Assembly (NCBI GenBank): GCA_015232855.1
Contig: JADFYW010000003.1
Span: 1-64,000, forward strand
Origin: Fibrobacteria bacterium
Lineage (GTDB): Bacteria; Fibrobacterota; Fibrobacteria; UBA11236; JADFYW01
Direction: 5' to 3'
Length of the DNA: 64,000 bases
Both the position numbers and the translations under genes were made by a program. The notes under the pieces were generated by a model. The model saw nothing but the letters and a program-made list of their open reading frames with translations, ran no database searches and had not been told where the DNA came from. Within the stretch, counting starts at the first letter, position 1. Every line of letters begins with the position of its first letter. Shown here piece by piece: positions 51,399 through 59,942 of the stretch.

Positions 51399-51452
51399 AG
51401 TAGTGGCTATTGTATATAAAGACCTTTATGATCTTTAAAAATTGATGTGATA

Positions 51453-52028
51453 TTAAAACGATATTTGTGAATGAAGTCCCAAAGCGACATTACCTGATTT
51501 TGTCAGCATAATAACCGGTTGTAAATCACCAGCATATTCCGGGAATTTTTTAATCAGTTTTTTTCGGAACTGATGAAACCGGATCCAGGACATTAAAGAA
51601 AATAATCCCGCTCCACCTCCTGTACCCCACATTACTGGTTTGGAAGGGTTATCAGAAATTACCTCTCCAAGGAGAATGGCACCACATACCATTCCACCTG
51701 CATACCATAACCAGCCATTAGGGGTGATTCTGGCGTAGGGTCCAACTGCGCTGTGCATGGCAAAACCGGCAAAACCATTGGTCGATACACCGGTTGTATA
51801 TACAATAGCCCCTGGCACAATAAGATTATTGTTTTTGAGCACCAGCCCGGTAATACTGAGGCCCGCACCGATCCAGGACACAAACTCAGCGCTTTGAGAG
51901 ACTATCTTGGCAGTATGAAACTGACTTTTCTGCTGGGAAAAATTCATTTTATCAAAACCATCTCGCTGACCAGATGCGAACAGAATACACAATAATGTTC
52001 CTAAGAGGGCATTTGATAAAATTTTCAT
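51453..52028 (-). CDS. Hypothetical exported or membrane protein
   Basis: This protein of about 191 residues has an N-terminal signal-like stretch (ILSNALLGTLLCILFASG) and several moderately hydrophobic, Gly-rich segments (FVSWIGAGLSITGLVL, WLWYAGGMVCGAILLG, VMWGTGGGAGLFSL). This fits a multi-pass membrane protein or a beta-barrel-like product. It ends in Ser-Phe. I recognise no family. The frame is open to 52079, but the ATG at 52028 has AAGGA about 10 bases upstream and starts the signal peptide directly. It lies between the acid phosphatase and the nucleotidyltransferase cassette. Confidence 0.6.
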   Translation of the reverse strand: MKILSNALLGTLLCILFASGQRDGFDKMNFSQQKSQFHTAKIVSQSAEFVSWIGAGLSITGLVLKNNNLIVPGAIVYTTGVSTNGFAGFAMHSAVGPYARITPNGWLWYAGGMVCGAILLGEVISDNPSKPVMWGTGGGAGLFSLMSWIRFHQFRKKLIKKFPEYAGDLQPVIMLTKSGNVALGLHSQISF

Positions 52029-52132
52029 AAGGCGCAATCCTTTGTAAGAATTACTTAAAAAGTAATAAATATTTCGCATAAGAGGCCTGAAAAGATTGCA
52101 CAGGTAGTGTTCTGTTTTGTTATTTTCTGAGT

Positions 52133-52318
52133 ATGAGATTAGATAAATCAGCTTATAGTCATAGCAACCAGAAAAGGCAAAATCTGGTTTTACTTAAACT
52201 TTCTGCTGAAGAACTTTTGCGTATGGGTATGGATTGGTCTCTGCGAGTTGCGGGATATGACCCTTTAAAGCCACCGAGAATGGATAAAAAGGCTTTTTCA
52301 ATGAGGAAAAGGGCTTGA
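52133..52318 (+). CDS. Small protein partner of the nucleotidyltransferase
   Basis: This 61-residue basic protein is soluble, with MRLDKSAYSHSNQKRQ at the start and a short helical part (LLKLSAEELLRMGMDW) followed by a Pro-rich stretch. I recognise no family. Its stop overlaps the TTG start of the nucleotidyltransferase-like gene, so the two are almost certainly translated together. Such small upstream partners often act as antitoxins or adaptors of nucleotidyltransferases. This is inference. Confidence 0.6.
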   Translation: MRLDKSAYSHSNQKRQNLVLLKLSAEELLRMGMDWSLRVAGYDPLKPPRMDKKAFSMRKRA

Positions 52319-52773
52319 ATCGATTATCACTGCCTCCGGACTTGCTTGATTTTATACGTGCCCTAAATAAAGCCAGAGTCAGATACTTACTTGTTGGTGG
52401 ATACTCTGTTATCCTATATGGTTATATGCGATCCACAATGGATATGGATATCTGGGTTGAGAAGTCAAAGACAAATTATATCAAACTCTGTAAGGCTTTT
52501 GAATTTTTCCAAATGCCCCTTTTTGATATGACTGAAGATAATTTTCTGTACAATCAAGAGTTTGATGTGTATACATTCGGTCGCCCTCCGATCCAGATCG
52601 ATATTCTTAATCAAGTAAAGGGACTTTCCTTTAAAACTGCTTGGGAAAATAGGGCTACTCGGAAAACCGATGGGGTCAATTTAAAACTCATTAGCAAAAA
52701 AGATCTTATTGTCGCTAAGAAGGCCGCAGGAAGATTTAAAGATCTTGACGACATAGAGAAATTAAATAGTTGA
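52315..52773 (+). CDS. Nucleotidyltransferase-like protein (MNT/AbiEii-type fold)
   Basis: This 152-residue protein has the pol-beta nucleotidyltransferase core: LLVGGYSVILYG (Gly-Gly motif) followed by STMDMDIWVE with the Asp-x-Asp metal pair. A third acidic residue is likely in IQIDILNQVKG. KLISKKDLIVAKKAAGRFKDLDDI near the end is typical of this group. It resembles AbiEii-like or minimal nucleotidyltransferases of toxin-antitoxin systems. The start is TTG with GGAAAAGGG just upstream. Overlap with the 61-residue gene makes a two-gene cassette. Whether it is toxic is not known. Confidence 0.8.
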   Translation: MNRLSLPPDLLDFIRALNKARVRYLLVGGYSVILYGYMRSTMDMDIWVEKSKTNYIKLCKAFEFFQMPLFDMTEDNFLYNQEFDVYTFGRPPIQIDILNQVKGLSFKTAWENRATRKTDGVNLKLISKKDLIVAKKAAGRFKDLDDIEKLNS

Positions 52774-52837
52774 TGTAAACAGACTATTTTATAGTACTCT
52801 TCATTGAAATTACGCTCAAAAATCAGGGCTAATAAAT

Positions 52838-52882
52838 TTCTAATTCTATCCTAACAAGATTCTAACAAAACATATTTATAAT
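52838..52882 (+). promoter_or_regulatory. Putative Pho box and -10 of the porin gene
   Basis: Three 7-mers repeat every 11 bp: TTCTAAT (52838), TCCTAAC (52849) and TTCTAAC (52860). The last ends at 52866, and exactly 10 bases later lies TATAAT (52877-52882). This is the layout of PhoB-activated promoters, where the Pho box replaces the -35. The same pattern is found before pstS. Confidence 0.7.
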
Positions 52883-52916
52883 ACAAACAAAACAAAATTT
52901 GAATAGGACTGAAATA

Positions 52917-54023
52917 ATGAAGAAACAAATAATTAAACCAAAGGAAGTCAAATTGAAAATATTATTTATTATAGCAGCCATATTATTTACGGGTGCTATT
53001 GCTGAAGAGGTAAAAGAAAGTATCAAACTGGGCGGAAGTTTCCGTTACCGCCATGAAATGTTTATTATAGATGGGAAGGATAATCGCAATCGCCAACGTG
53101 TGGCAGCTAAAGCAAGTCTTAAAGCCAAAGTAGTTCCTTCTGTCAGTGTCAAATTTGAACTGGCCTCTGGTGGAGCAACGGCCCGTTCCGCAAATGCGAC
53201 TTTGGATAATGCCTTTACCAAAAAAGATTTGTTCATTAACCAGGCAAATTTTCACTGGGCACCTGAGTTTGGTCAAGGGCTTTCTCTTACTGGTGGTAAA
53301 ATGAAAAACCCTTTTGCCAAAGTAGGGAAAAGTGAACTGGTCTATGACAGTGACTTTGTACCTGAAGGTATTGCGCTTCAATATGCAAAAGACTATGGTT
53401 CTCTATCTGCCTTTATGAATGCGGCAGGTATCTGGGTTGAAGAAGAGAGTTCATCAGATGATGTAATGTTATATGCCGGGCAGTTGGGGGTATCACTACC
53501 TTTTGCTGACAAAAAGGCTGCTTTTACCATTGGTACAGGATATTATTTCCATGATGGGTTAAAGGGAACTGGTCCTTATGAAGAAGGTAAATCATTCGGG
53601 AATTCAGCAGATACAGCAAAAGCTCTTCTTGAAGATTACACTCCCTGGGAAGTGTTTGCAGAGTTGGGAATGAAAATCAGTGGCGTCCCTGCCAGTCTTT
53701 TTGGTCATTATGTACAAAACTTTGCAGCTGATGACGATAATGTAGGCTTCCTTGCCGGTGTCACTCTTGGCAAAGTAAAAAAACCGGGTTCATTAGGTTT
53801 CAGAGCTTATTACCGTTACATGCAGAAAGACGCTGTTTTTGCTCTTACCAGCGATTCAGATTTTGGTGGTGGCACAACGGATAATCAGGGTGTTGAGCTC
53901 AATGCAGATGTAGGTATTGCCAATAATATCAAAGGCAGTGTAACTTATTTTATCAATTCAGCCGGGCTTGATAATGGTACGAGTTATCAGCGTGGACAAT
54001 TTGATGTGAAGTTTACATTCTGA
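52917..54023 (+). CDS. Putative phosphate-regulated porin
   Basis: This 368-residue protein has a signal peptide (about 12-30, ending ILFTGAIAEE) and a beta-barrel made of alternating segments. SIKLGGSFRYRHEM opens the barrel and the final QFDVKFTF ends in Phe, the mark of outer-membrane proteins. The layout is that of putative porins related to the OprO/OprP group, though I cannot show specificity. I chose the ATG at 52917, with AGGACT 6 bases upstream, over the TTG at 52899. The upstream 11-bp repeats suggest PhoB control, so phosphate or polyphosphate is the likely substrate. Confidence 0.8.
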   Translation: MKKQIIKPKEVKLKILFIIAAILFTGAIAEEVKESIKLGGSFRYRHEMFIIDGKDNRNRQRVAAKASLKAKVVPSVSVKFELASGGATARSANATLDNAFTKKDLFINQANFHWAPEFGQGLSLTGGKMKNPFAKVGKSELVYDSDFVPEGIALQYAKDYGSLSAFMNAAGIWVEEESSSDDVMLYAGQLGVSLPFADKKAAFTIGTGYYFHDGLKGTGPYEEGKSFGNSADTAKALLEDYTPWEVFAELGMKISGVPASLFGHYVQNFAADDDNVGFLAGVTLGKVKKPGSLGFRAYYRYMQKDAVFALTSDSDFGGGTTDNQGVELNADVGIANNIKGSVTYFINSAGLDNGTSYQRGQFDVKFTF

Positions 54024-54080
54024 TAAACCAGGATTATTAAAAAAGAGGCAGTCCTAAAAGATAAAATAGGTGCCAGGCAC

Positions 54081-54185
54081 TGTCATTACCCGGCTTGACC
54101 GGGTAATCCATCCCAAATACATTGTAACAATCTTAACTTTTTTCTGGATGTTGGATAGATTGCCCGGTCACGCCGGGCAATGACA
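54081..54185. repeat. REP-like double-hairpin repeat, copy 2
   Basis: The stems are ATTACCCGG-5-CCGGGTAAT (54085-54107) and ATTGCCCGG-5-CCGGGCAAT (54159-54181), bounded by TGTCAT and ATGACA as in copy 1. The spacer between hairpins is about 25 bases longer than at 47.6 kb. It lies in the 338-base gap between the porin and pstS. Confidence 0.75.
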
Positions 54186-54216
54186 TATTACCTTTTCCGG
54201 CTGTGTTTTATTCTGA

Positions 54217-54244
54217 TAACTGAAAACTGATGACTGAATACTGT
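54217..54244. repeat. Tandem 7-bp repeat
   Basis: TAACTGA, AAACTGA, TGACTGA and ATACTGT follow one another directly upstream of the pstS Pho box. Over 28 bases, 23 match the repeat run at the right end of the element before phoB (42968-42995). Confidence 0.6.
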
Positions 54245-54299
54245 TTTAACCAATTCCTAATTCACTTCTAACACAATCTTAACATTCCTATTCTATCAT
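54244..54299 (+). promoter_or_regulatory. Putative Pho box and -10 of the pst operon
   Basis: Four 7-mers repeat every 11 bp: TTTTAAC (54244), TCCTAAT (54255), TTCTAAC (54266) and TCTTAAC (54277). The last ends at 54283, and exactly 10 bases later lies TATCAT (54294-54299). Spacing is identical to the porin promoter. PhoB binding is inferred from this layout and from the pst genes it precedes. Confidence 0.78.
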
Positions 54300-54361
54300 A
54301 TCTACAAAACCTGAAAAGAACATTGTTAGTAAACCGAAAACCAAAAAAAGGAAATAAAACC

Positions 54362-55195
54362 ATGAAAAAAATGATAATCAGCGCAATGTGCATATTTTCA
54401 CTTACTCTCGCAGTTGCGGGGGAAAATCAATTGACCATTAAAGGTTCCGATACCATGGTGCATCTGGTGAGCGTTTGGGCAGAGAAATTTATGAAAGCAA
54501 ATGAGGGTGCGGAACTCTCTGTAACCGGTGGTGGTTCTGGTACTGGTATTGCGGCTCTTATTAATGGTACTACGGACGTTTGTGCGGCTTCCCGAACGAT
54601 TAAAGAAAAAGAAATAAAATTAGCTAAAAAACGGGGAACTACTCCAATGGAACATGTGGTAGCCAGAGATGGTATTGCAGTAGTTATCCATCCTTCAAAC
54701 CCGATTAATGAACTCACAATCGATCAAATCGGGAAAATTTACACAGGTGAAATTACCAATTGGAATCAGGTTGGTGGTGAGGACCACAAAATCCTTGTGC
54801 TTTCACGGGAATCAAGTTCAGGCACATATGTATTTTTCCAGGAACATGTATTAAAGAAACACGATTATACTCCCAAGGCCAGACTGATGCCTGCTACTTC
54901 TTCTATTGTTCAATCTGTTTCAACAGATAAATTTGCTATAGGTTATGTTGGTCTTGGTTATGCAGAAAAAGCTGCTGATAAGATAAAGGCCATCAACGTT
55001 AAGAATGACGCAAAATCACCAGCAGTGAAACCATCCGAAAAAACAGTTGTTGACGGTTCTTATTCAATCGCTCGCCCTCTTCATTTATACACCAAAGGCG
55101 AGCCAGAAGGGATCACAAAAAAGTTTCTCGACTATGCCTTTTCCAAAGAAGGCCAGAACATTGTTGTTGAAACAGGGTATGTAGCAGTCAAATAA
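54362..55195 (+). CDS. pstS: Phosphate ABC transporter substrate-binding protein PstS
   Basis: This periplasmic phosphate-binding protein of 277 residues has a signal peptide (about 1-20, ending LAVAGE). The phosphate-binding stretches are IKGSDTMVHL near the start, GGGSGTGIAALINGTTDVCAASR, and SRESSSGTYVFFQEHVL. The frame is open to 54323, but the ATG at 54362 has AAGGA 9 bases upstream and starts the signal peptide directly. Length is normal for the short PstS type. It heads pstSCAB-phoU and is preceded by a four-unit Pho box. Confidence 0.95.
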   Translation: MKKMIISAMCIFSLTLAVAGENQLTIKGSDTMVHLVSVWAEKFMKANEGAELSVTGGGSGTGIAALINGTTDVCAASRTIKEKEIKLAKKRGTTPMEHVVARDGIAVVIHPSNPINELTIDQIGKIYTGEITNWNQVGGEDHKILVLSRESSSGTYVFFQEHVLKKHDYTPKARLMPATSSIVQSVSTDKFAIGYVGLGYAEKAADKIKAINVKNDAKSPAVKPSEKTVVDGSYSIARPLHLYTKGEPEGITKKFLDYAFSKEGQNIVVETGYVAVK

Positions 55196-55212
55196 CAAAA
55201 GAAATAAAATAG

Positions 55213-56076
55213 ATGAAAGAAAAAATCGTAAAATATATCCTGGTAAGCGCTGCTTCTACCAGTATAATTATTGTCTTTCTGATTTTTCTCTTTCTTATAA
55301 AAGAAGCCGTTCCTTTTATTGAAGACCCGGGGATGTCCCATTTGTTTAAAAGTAAATGGAATCCGGTTTCTTTTTTTAATGAATCTTTTGGCTTATTACC
55401 CCTTATCACCGGTTCTCTGCTGGTCACCTTTATGGCCACTATCATAGCAGTCCCTTTCGGAGTGATTGCTGCGGTCTATATATCAGAAATTGCTGGTTCC
55501 CGTGAACGGGAAACCTTAAAACCCTTTATTGAATTGCTGGCCGGGCTTCCCTCGGTGGTACTTGGTTTTTTTGGGCTTATTGTTTTATCACCTATAATTA
55601 AAGAACTATTCCATCTCGATAGCGGACTAAGCGCATTAACTGGAGCGGTAATCCTTGCTATGATGGCAGTCCCCACGATAATTTCTGTTTCTGAGGATGC
55701 TATAAGGGGGGTACCCCTTGCCTATAAACAGGCATCCATGGCACTTGGGGCCACTAAGCTGCAGACCATTTGGAGAGTTATTGTTCCTGCTTCTTTGTCT
55801 GGTATTATTGCCGCTATTATGCTTGGTATTGGTCGGGTCATAGGAGAGACCATGGCGGTCCTCATGGTCACAGGCAATGCACCCCTGGTTACGCTCAACC
55901 CTTATGAATCTGTTCGCACGATGACTGCAACCATTGCGGGGGAGATGGGAGAGGTGCCCTTTGGCAGTGCTCATTACAGTGCTTTATTCTGGGTGGGAAT
56001 CGTTTTACTTCTTATGACCTTCTGCCTGGTAGTTATATCTCAGAAGGTTCTTAAAAAATACAGTTTTGAAGCATGA
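55213..56076 (+). CDS. pstC: Phosphate ABC transporter permease PstC
   Basis: This inner-membrane permease of 287 residues has six membrane segments. The loop that docks on the ATPase has the EAA-type signature in YKQASMALGATKLQTIWRVIVPAS. FGVIAAVYISEIAG and GIGRVIGETMAVLMVTG are typical of PstC. It follows pstS by 17 bases, and its stop overlaps the pstA start (ATGA), which ensures matched amounts of the two permease halves. Confidence 0.96.
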   Translation: MKEKIVKYILVSAASTSIIIVFLIFLFLIKEAVPFIEDPGMSHLFKSKWNPVSFFNESFGLLPLITGSLLVTFMATIIAVPFGVIAAVYISEIAGSRERETLKPFIELLAGLPSVVLGFFGLIVLSPIIKELFHLDSGLSALTGAVILAMMAVPTIISVSEDAIRGVPLAYKQASMALGATKLQTIWRVIVPASLSGIIAAIMLGIGRVIGETMAVLMVTGNAPLVTLNPYESVRTMTATIAGEMGEVPFGSAHYSALFWVGIVLLLMTFCLVVISQKVLKKYSFEA

Positions 56077-56924
56077 ATAAATCATTCTATGAAAATATGA
56101 TAGTCTGGGGCATGCGCCTCTTAACCTATTCGGTAGTATTCGTTGTTGCTTATATCATTCTCGATATTGTCTGGAAAGGCCTTCCTGTTATTAACTGGGA
56201 GTTTCTGTCAGCTTTCCCACGTAAAAGCGGAGAAGAAGGGGGGATCTTACCTGCAATTGCTGGGACGCTTTTTTTGGTGATGGGTACTATTCTGGTCGCG
56301 CTTCCTCTGGGAATGGCAAGTGCTATTTATCTCACTGAATATGCAAGACAAGGACGTTTTACTAATATCGTCCGTTTGGCAATTGTTACCCTTGCAGGTG
56401 TACCTTCTATTGTATATGGACTTTTTGGCCTTGGTCTGTTTGTGATTTTTTTAAAATTTGGAACTTCAATTGTGTCTGGGAGCCTTACTCTGGCTTGTAT
56501 GGTGCTGCCCATCATCATTGTGACCAGCGAAGAAGCCCTGAAGTCGGTACCTCAAAATTTGCGTGAAGGGAGTCTCGCCCTGGGTGCCACCAAATGGCAG
56601 ACTATATATAAAAACGTACTTCCCTATTCGATTCCTGGTATGTTAACAGGGTCTATCCTGGCTGTTGGACGGGCAGCGGGGGAGACTGCACCGATACTTT
56701 TGACAGCTGCTGCGTTCTTTTTGCCCCATTTACCCACCTCAATATTTGACCAGGTAATGGCACTACCTTATCACTTATATGTGCTTGCGACCCAGCATCC
56801 GGATATAGAGAAAGTGCGGCCCATGCAATACGGGACTGCCCTGGTATTAATAGCTCTGGTGCTGGGGTTTAATACAGTCGCGATATTTATGCGTATACAA
56901 CTTAGAAAAAAGTACAGATGGTAA
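56073..56924 (+). CDS. pstA: Phosphate ABC transporter permease PstA
   Basis: This second permease half of 283 residues has six membrane segments. The EAA loop is [24 protein letters not shown], and [18 protein letters not shown] is the usual PstA motif. [22 protein letters not shown] near the end is also characteristic. It overlaps pstC by 4 bases and is followed by pstB after 7 bases. Confidence 0.96.
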   Translation: MNKSFYENMIVWGMRLLTYSVVFVVAYIILDIVWKGLPVINWEFLSAFPRKSGEEGGILPAIAGTLFLVMGTILVALPLGMASAIYLTEYARQGRFTNIVRLAIVTLAGVPSIVYGLFGLGLFVIFLKFGTSIVSGSLTLACMVLPIIIVTSEEALKSVPQNLREGSLALGATKWQTIYKNVLPYSIPGMLTGSILAVGRAAGETAPILLTAAAFFLPHLPTSIFDQVMALPYHLYVLATQHPDIEKVRPMQYGTALVLIALVLGFNTVAIFMRIQLRKKYRW

Positions 56925-56931
56925 TATTATA

Positions 56932-57711
56932 ATGATAGTTCAAAAGACGATAATAGAAAACCCCAAAATACATTCACGGAATCTTAATTTTTATTATGGT
57001 GATGTACAGGCGCTTTTTGATATTAACCTCCAATTACCCGATAAGCTGGTGACAGCGTTAATTGGGCCGTCTGGTTGTGGGAAAAGTACTTTTCTAAGAA
57101 CACTGAACCGTATGAATGATATTATTGATGGAACCCGGGTTGAAGGTAAGGTAACCATTGATGACAAAGATATTTATGATAAACATGTGGATGTAGTCAA
57201 ATTGCGGAAACGTGTGGGAATGGTGTTTCAGAAGTCTAATCCTTTCCCCAAATCTATTTTTGATAATATTGCCTATGGCCCTAAAATTCATGGAACAAAA
57301 AGTAAAGAAGAACTTGCTCTCATTGTTGAAAAAAGTTTAAAGGAAGCCCTTCTTTGGGACGAGGTGAAGGACCGGCTTCATGTAAGTGGTCTAAGTCTTT
57401 CCGGTGGTCAACAGCAGCGTTTATGTATAGCAAGAGCTTTGGCGGTGAATCCTGAAATATTGTTAATGGATGAACCTACTTCTGCTCTTGACCCTCGTGC
57501 AACCGCGGGCATCGAAGAATTAATTCGGGAATTAGCAGGGAGTTACACTATTGTAATTGTAACCCACAATATGCAACAGGCAGCCAGGGTTTCAGATTAT
57601 ACAGCCTTTTTCTATGAGGGTAAGCTGATTGAGTATGATAAGACGAAAAAGCTTTTTACTACGCCGGCAGAAAAACAAACAGAAGATTATATTACCGGCA
57701 GGTTTGGTTAA
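56932..57711 (+). CDS. pstB: Phosphate ABC transporter ATP-binding protein PstB
   Basis: This ATPase of 259 residues powers phosphate import. Walker A is GPSGCGKST, the Q loop is in [22 protein letters not shown] (diagnostic of PstB), the ABC signature is LSGGQQQRL, Walker B is [13 protein letters not shown], and the switch His is in IVTHNMQQA. The ribosome site is weak, so translation may depend on pstA. Length is normal. Confidence 0.97.
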   Translation: MIVQKTIIENPKIHSRNLNFYYGDVQALFDINLQLPDKLVTALIGPSGCGKSTFLRTLNRMNDIIDGTRVEGKVTIDDKDIYDKHVDVVKLRKRVGMVFQKSNPFPKSIFDNIAYGPKIHGTKSKEELALIVEKSLKEALLWDEVKDRLHVSGLSLSGGQQQRLCIARALAVNPEILLMDEPTSALDPRATAGIEELIRELAGSYTIVIVTHNMQQAARVSDYTAFFYEGKLIEYDKTKKLFTTPAEKQTEDYITGRFG

Positions 57712-57725
57712 CTAAAGGAAACAAT

Positions 57726-58379
57726 ATGAGTAATCATCTTCTCAGAGATATCCAGCATTTGGAAAAACGTATGCTCTATTTTTGTACGCTGGTTGAAGAA
57801 AACCTCACCCGGGCTGTTGAAAGTTTGGAAAAGCATGATGAAGAAAAGGCGATGATGGTAATTGCCCAGGAAAAGCAAATTGATAATCTTGAAATTGAAA
57901 TTGAGGAAGAATGTCTTAAAATCCTCGCCCTGCATCAGCCAGTAGCTAAGGATCTGCGCTATATTGTAGCGGTACTTAAGATAAATAATGACCTTGAACG
58001 TATAGGTGATATGGCGGCCCATATTGGAGAGCGCTTTTTGTCCCTTGGTTATTGTCTCGAAAAATCATATTTCAACAAACTCACTCAATGCGCCAGGGAC
58101 GTTAGAAGAATTCTGCATAACTGCCTGGATGCGCTCATTGGTCTTGATAAAGAATTAGCCCAACAGATTCTTCTCTGGGACACAGATATTGATACCTTCC
58201 ATGAGGAATTTTTTAACGAAATCCAGCAGGAAATAAAAGAAAACCCCCAGGATGTGCATGTACTGCTGAATCTCCTCTCCATTTCAAAGCAGCTGGAGCG
58301 CATTAGTGACCACGCGACTAATATCGCCGAAGATGTGATTTATCTGGTGGATGGAGAGATTGTGCGACACAGCGGTTGA
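57726..58379 (+). CDS. phoU: Phosphate-signalling accessory protein PhoU
   Basis: This 217-residue helical protein has the two tandem PhoU three-helix repeats. Each carries the metal-binding acidic pattern (ALHQPVAKDLRYIVAVLKINNDLERIGDMA and VHVLLNLLSISKQLERISDHATNIAEDVIYL). PhoU links the Pst transporter to the PhoR kinase and shuts off the regulon when phosphate is plentiful. AAAGGAAA precedes the ATG by 5 bases. It closes the operon; the next gene converges from the other strand 20 bases later. Confidence 0.96.
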   Translation: MSNHLLRDIQHLEKRMLYFCTLVEENLTRAVESLEKHDEEKAMMVIAQEKQIDNLEIEIEEECLKILALHQPVAKDLRYIVAVLKINNDLERIGDMAAHIGERFLSLGYCLEKSYFNKLTQCARDVRRILHNCLDALIGLDKELAQQILLWDTDIDTFHEEFFNEIQQEIKENPQDVHVLLNLLSISKQLERISDHATNIAEDVIYLVDGEIVRHSG

Positions 58380-58399
58380 TGGACGTTGTGCCTATTCGT

Positions 58400-59788
58400 T
58401 TAAAGCGGAAAACTGATAATACAGGTTGTTCCGTTATCTTGTAATACCTCAAAACATCCATGGAGTTGATTTGCCAGGATATTGATGAGTTTCATACCGA
58501 AGCCATCAGATGATGTATGTGTTTTATCTATCCCAACACCATTGTCTTTAATGGTAAGTTTCGCCTGTTTGGTATCCTGGATCAGGGTAATATTGATCTG
58601 TCCTTCTTCTCGGTTTTTGAATGCGTGTTTAAGGACATTGGTAAAAATTTCATTGATGATAAGGCCAAAGGGAATTAACACGTCAACATGAATAGGGAAG
58701 TCATCTATGGTTTTATTAATGGAAATGTTTGTGGTTTTTGGGAAAATTTTTATGGATTCTACAATGAGAGTGGAAATATATGCCTCTGAAGATATTTCGC
58801 TGATATTTTCAGAATGATGGAGTTTGTCGTATAAGGTGGTCATACTGGAAATACGGCTTTTAATGTCTTGTAAAACAGATACCGTTTCCTGGTTGGTTAA
58901 TGAATGCATATGGATTGATATCATTGAACTTAGGGTGTTCAAATTGTTTTTAACTCGATGGTGCACTTCTTTTAGCAGAGTTTCTTTTTCTTCCAGTAAA
59001 GCAGATATTTTTGATTCTGCCTGTTTGCGTTCAGTGATATCCTGCACGGTGCCAATGACATAGGCTGGTTGTCCTTCACTGTCGCGTACTGCCTTTGCAC
59101 GTTCTACGACATACCGAACTTCTCCATCGGGTCTAATGATGCGGTGGCCAATTTCCGTATCCAGTTCTTTTTTAAGCAGTTCTGCCCGCTTTGTAAGGAA
59201 CTCTTTAAGATCATCGGGATGAATGGTCTTTTCAAAATTTTCTGCAGACACAATAAAATTGTCTTTATCAACTCCGAAAATGCAAAAAATCTCATCAGAC
59301 CAACTGAGCTCCTCATTTTTAATGTCCCAGCACCAATGTCCGATATGAGCTATATTTTGAGCCTGGTTTAACAGTTTTTCACTGTGACTAACCCGGTTAT
59401 GTGCCTCAAACAGAGCATAGGCCATCTCAATTGAGGATTGTAAAACAAATTCCCCTGAAGTTTTCAGAACATAGCCGTATCGCGTAATTTCTTTGATGGT
59501 GTTTACATGTTCATCATCCGAATAAGCCGTAAGAAATACAATGGGTAAATGCCGTTTTTTTAGAATTTCTTTGGCTGCTTTGTGGCCACTCATGTCTTCA
59601 CCAAGATGAATATCCATAAGGATCAGGCTGATTTCGTTACTTTCATCCTTTTCAATAATATCAATGGCGTTTTTACCCGAATTAGCAATAATTACCTGAT
59701 AACCAAAGTTTTCGAGGGTCTGGGTCTCATAAAGGGCAATTATTTGCTCGTCTTCAACCAGAAGGATTGTTTTTGGTTGGGTTTTCAT
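58400..59788 (-). CDS. Receiver-PAS-HisKA_2 hybrid histidine kinase
   Basis: This 462-residue protein begins with a receiver domain (about 6-125) with Asp in ILMDIHLGED, Thr in VFLTAYSDD and Lys in YVLKTSG. A PAS domain follows (about 145-265, with HIGHWCWDIKNEELSWSDEIF and VIGTVQDITERKQAE). A HisKA_2 domain has the phospho-acceptor His in KEVHHRVKNNLN, and the ATPase domain has INEIFTNVLKHAF and DNGVGID. It is soluble. All catalytic features are present. It probably relays phosphate from another kinase or senses a cytoplasmic signal. The next upstream gene has the same layout but a damaged His box. Confidence 0.92.
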   Translation of the reverse strand: MKTQPKTILLVEDEQIIALYETQTLENFGYQVIIANSGKNAIDIIEKDESNEISLILMDIHLGEDMSGHKAAKEILKKRHLPIVFLTAYSDDEHVNTIKEITRYGYVLKTSGEFVLQSSIEMAYALFEAHNRVSHSEKLLNQAQNIAHIGHWCWDIKNEELSWSDEIFCIFGVDKDNFIVSAENFEKTIHPDDLKEFLTKRAELLKKELDTEIGHRIIRPDGEVRYVVERAKAVRDSEGQPAYVIGTVQDITERKQAESKISALLEEKETLLKEVHHRVKNNLNTLSSMISIHMHSLTNQETVSVLQDIKSRISSMTTLYDKLHHSENISEISSEAYISTLIVESIKIFPKTTNISINKTIDDFPIHVDVLIPFGLIINEIFTNVLKHAFKNREEGQINITLIQDTKQAKLTIKDNGVGIDKTHTSSDGFGMKLINILANQLHGCFEVLQDNGTTCIISFPL

Positions 59789-59942
59789 AAAGATTATAAC
59801 GTTTCAAATTGAGAAACTTATAAGTAGAAATAGTTATTGTTTTGTAAAAATTCAATTAAAAATAAATTGGATTAATTAATAGCTGGTTTTTGACTAGCAG
59901 GAAACTGTCCAAAAACACTGAATTTTGAAAGAATGCGGGTAT

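Noticed and set aside
51333-51452. Pho box before the acid phosphatase gene
   Set aside because: TAA-containing motifs there are not at 11-bp spacing. A normal sigma-70 promoter explains the region, so PhoB control is not supported by sequence.
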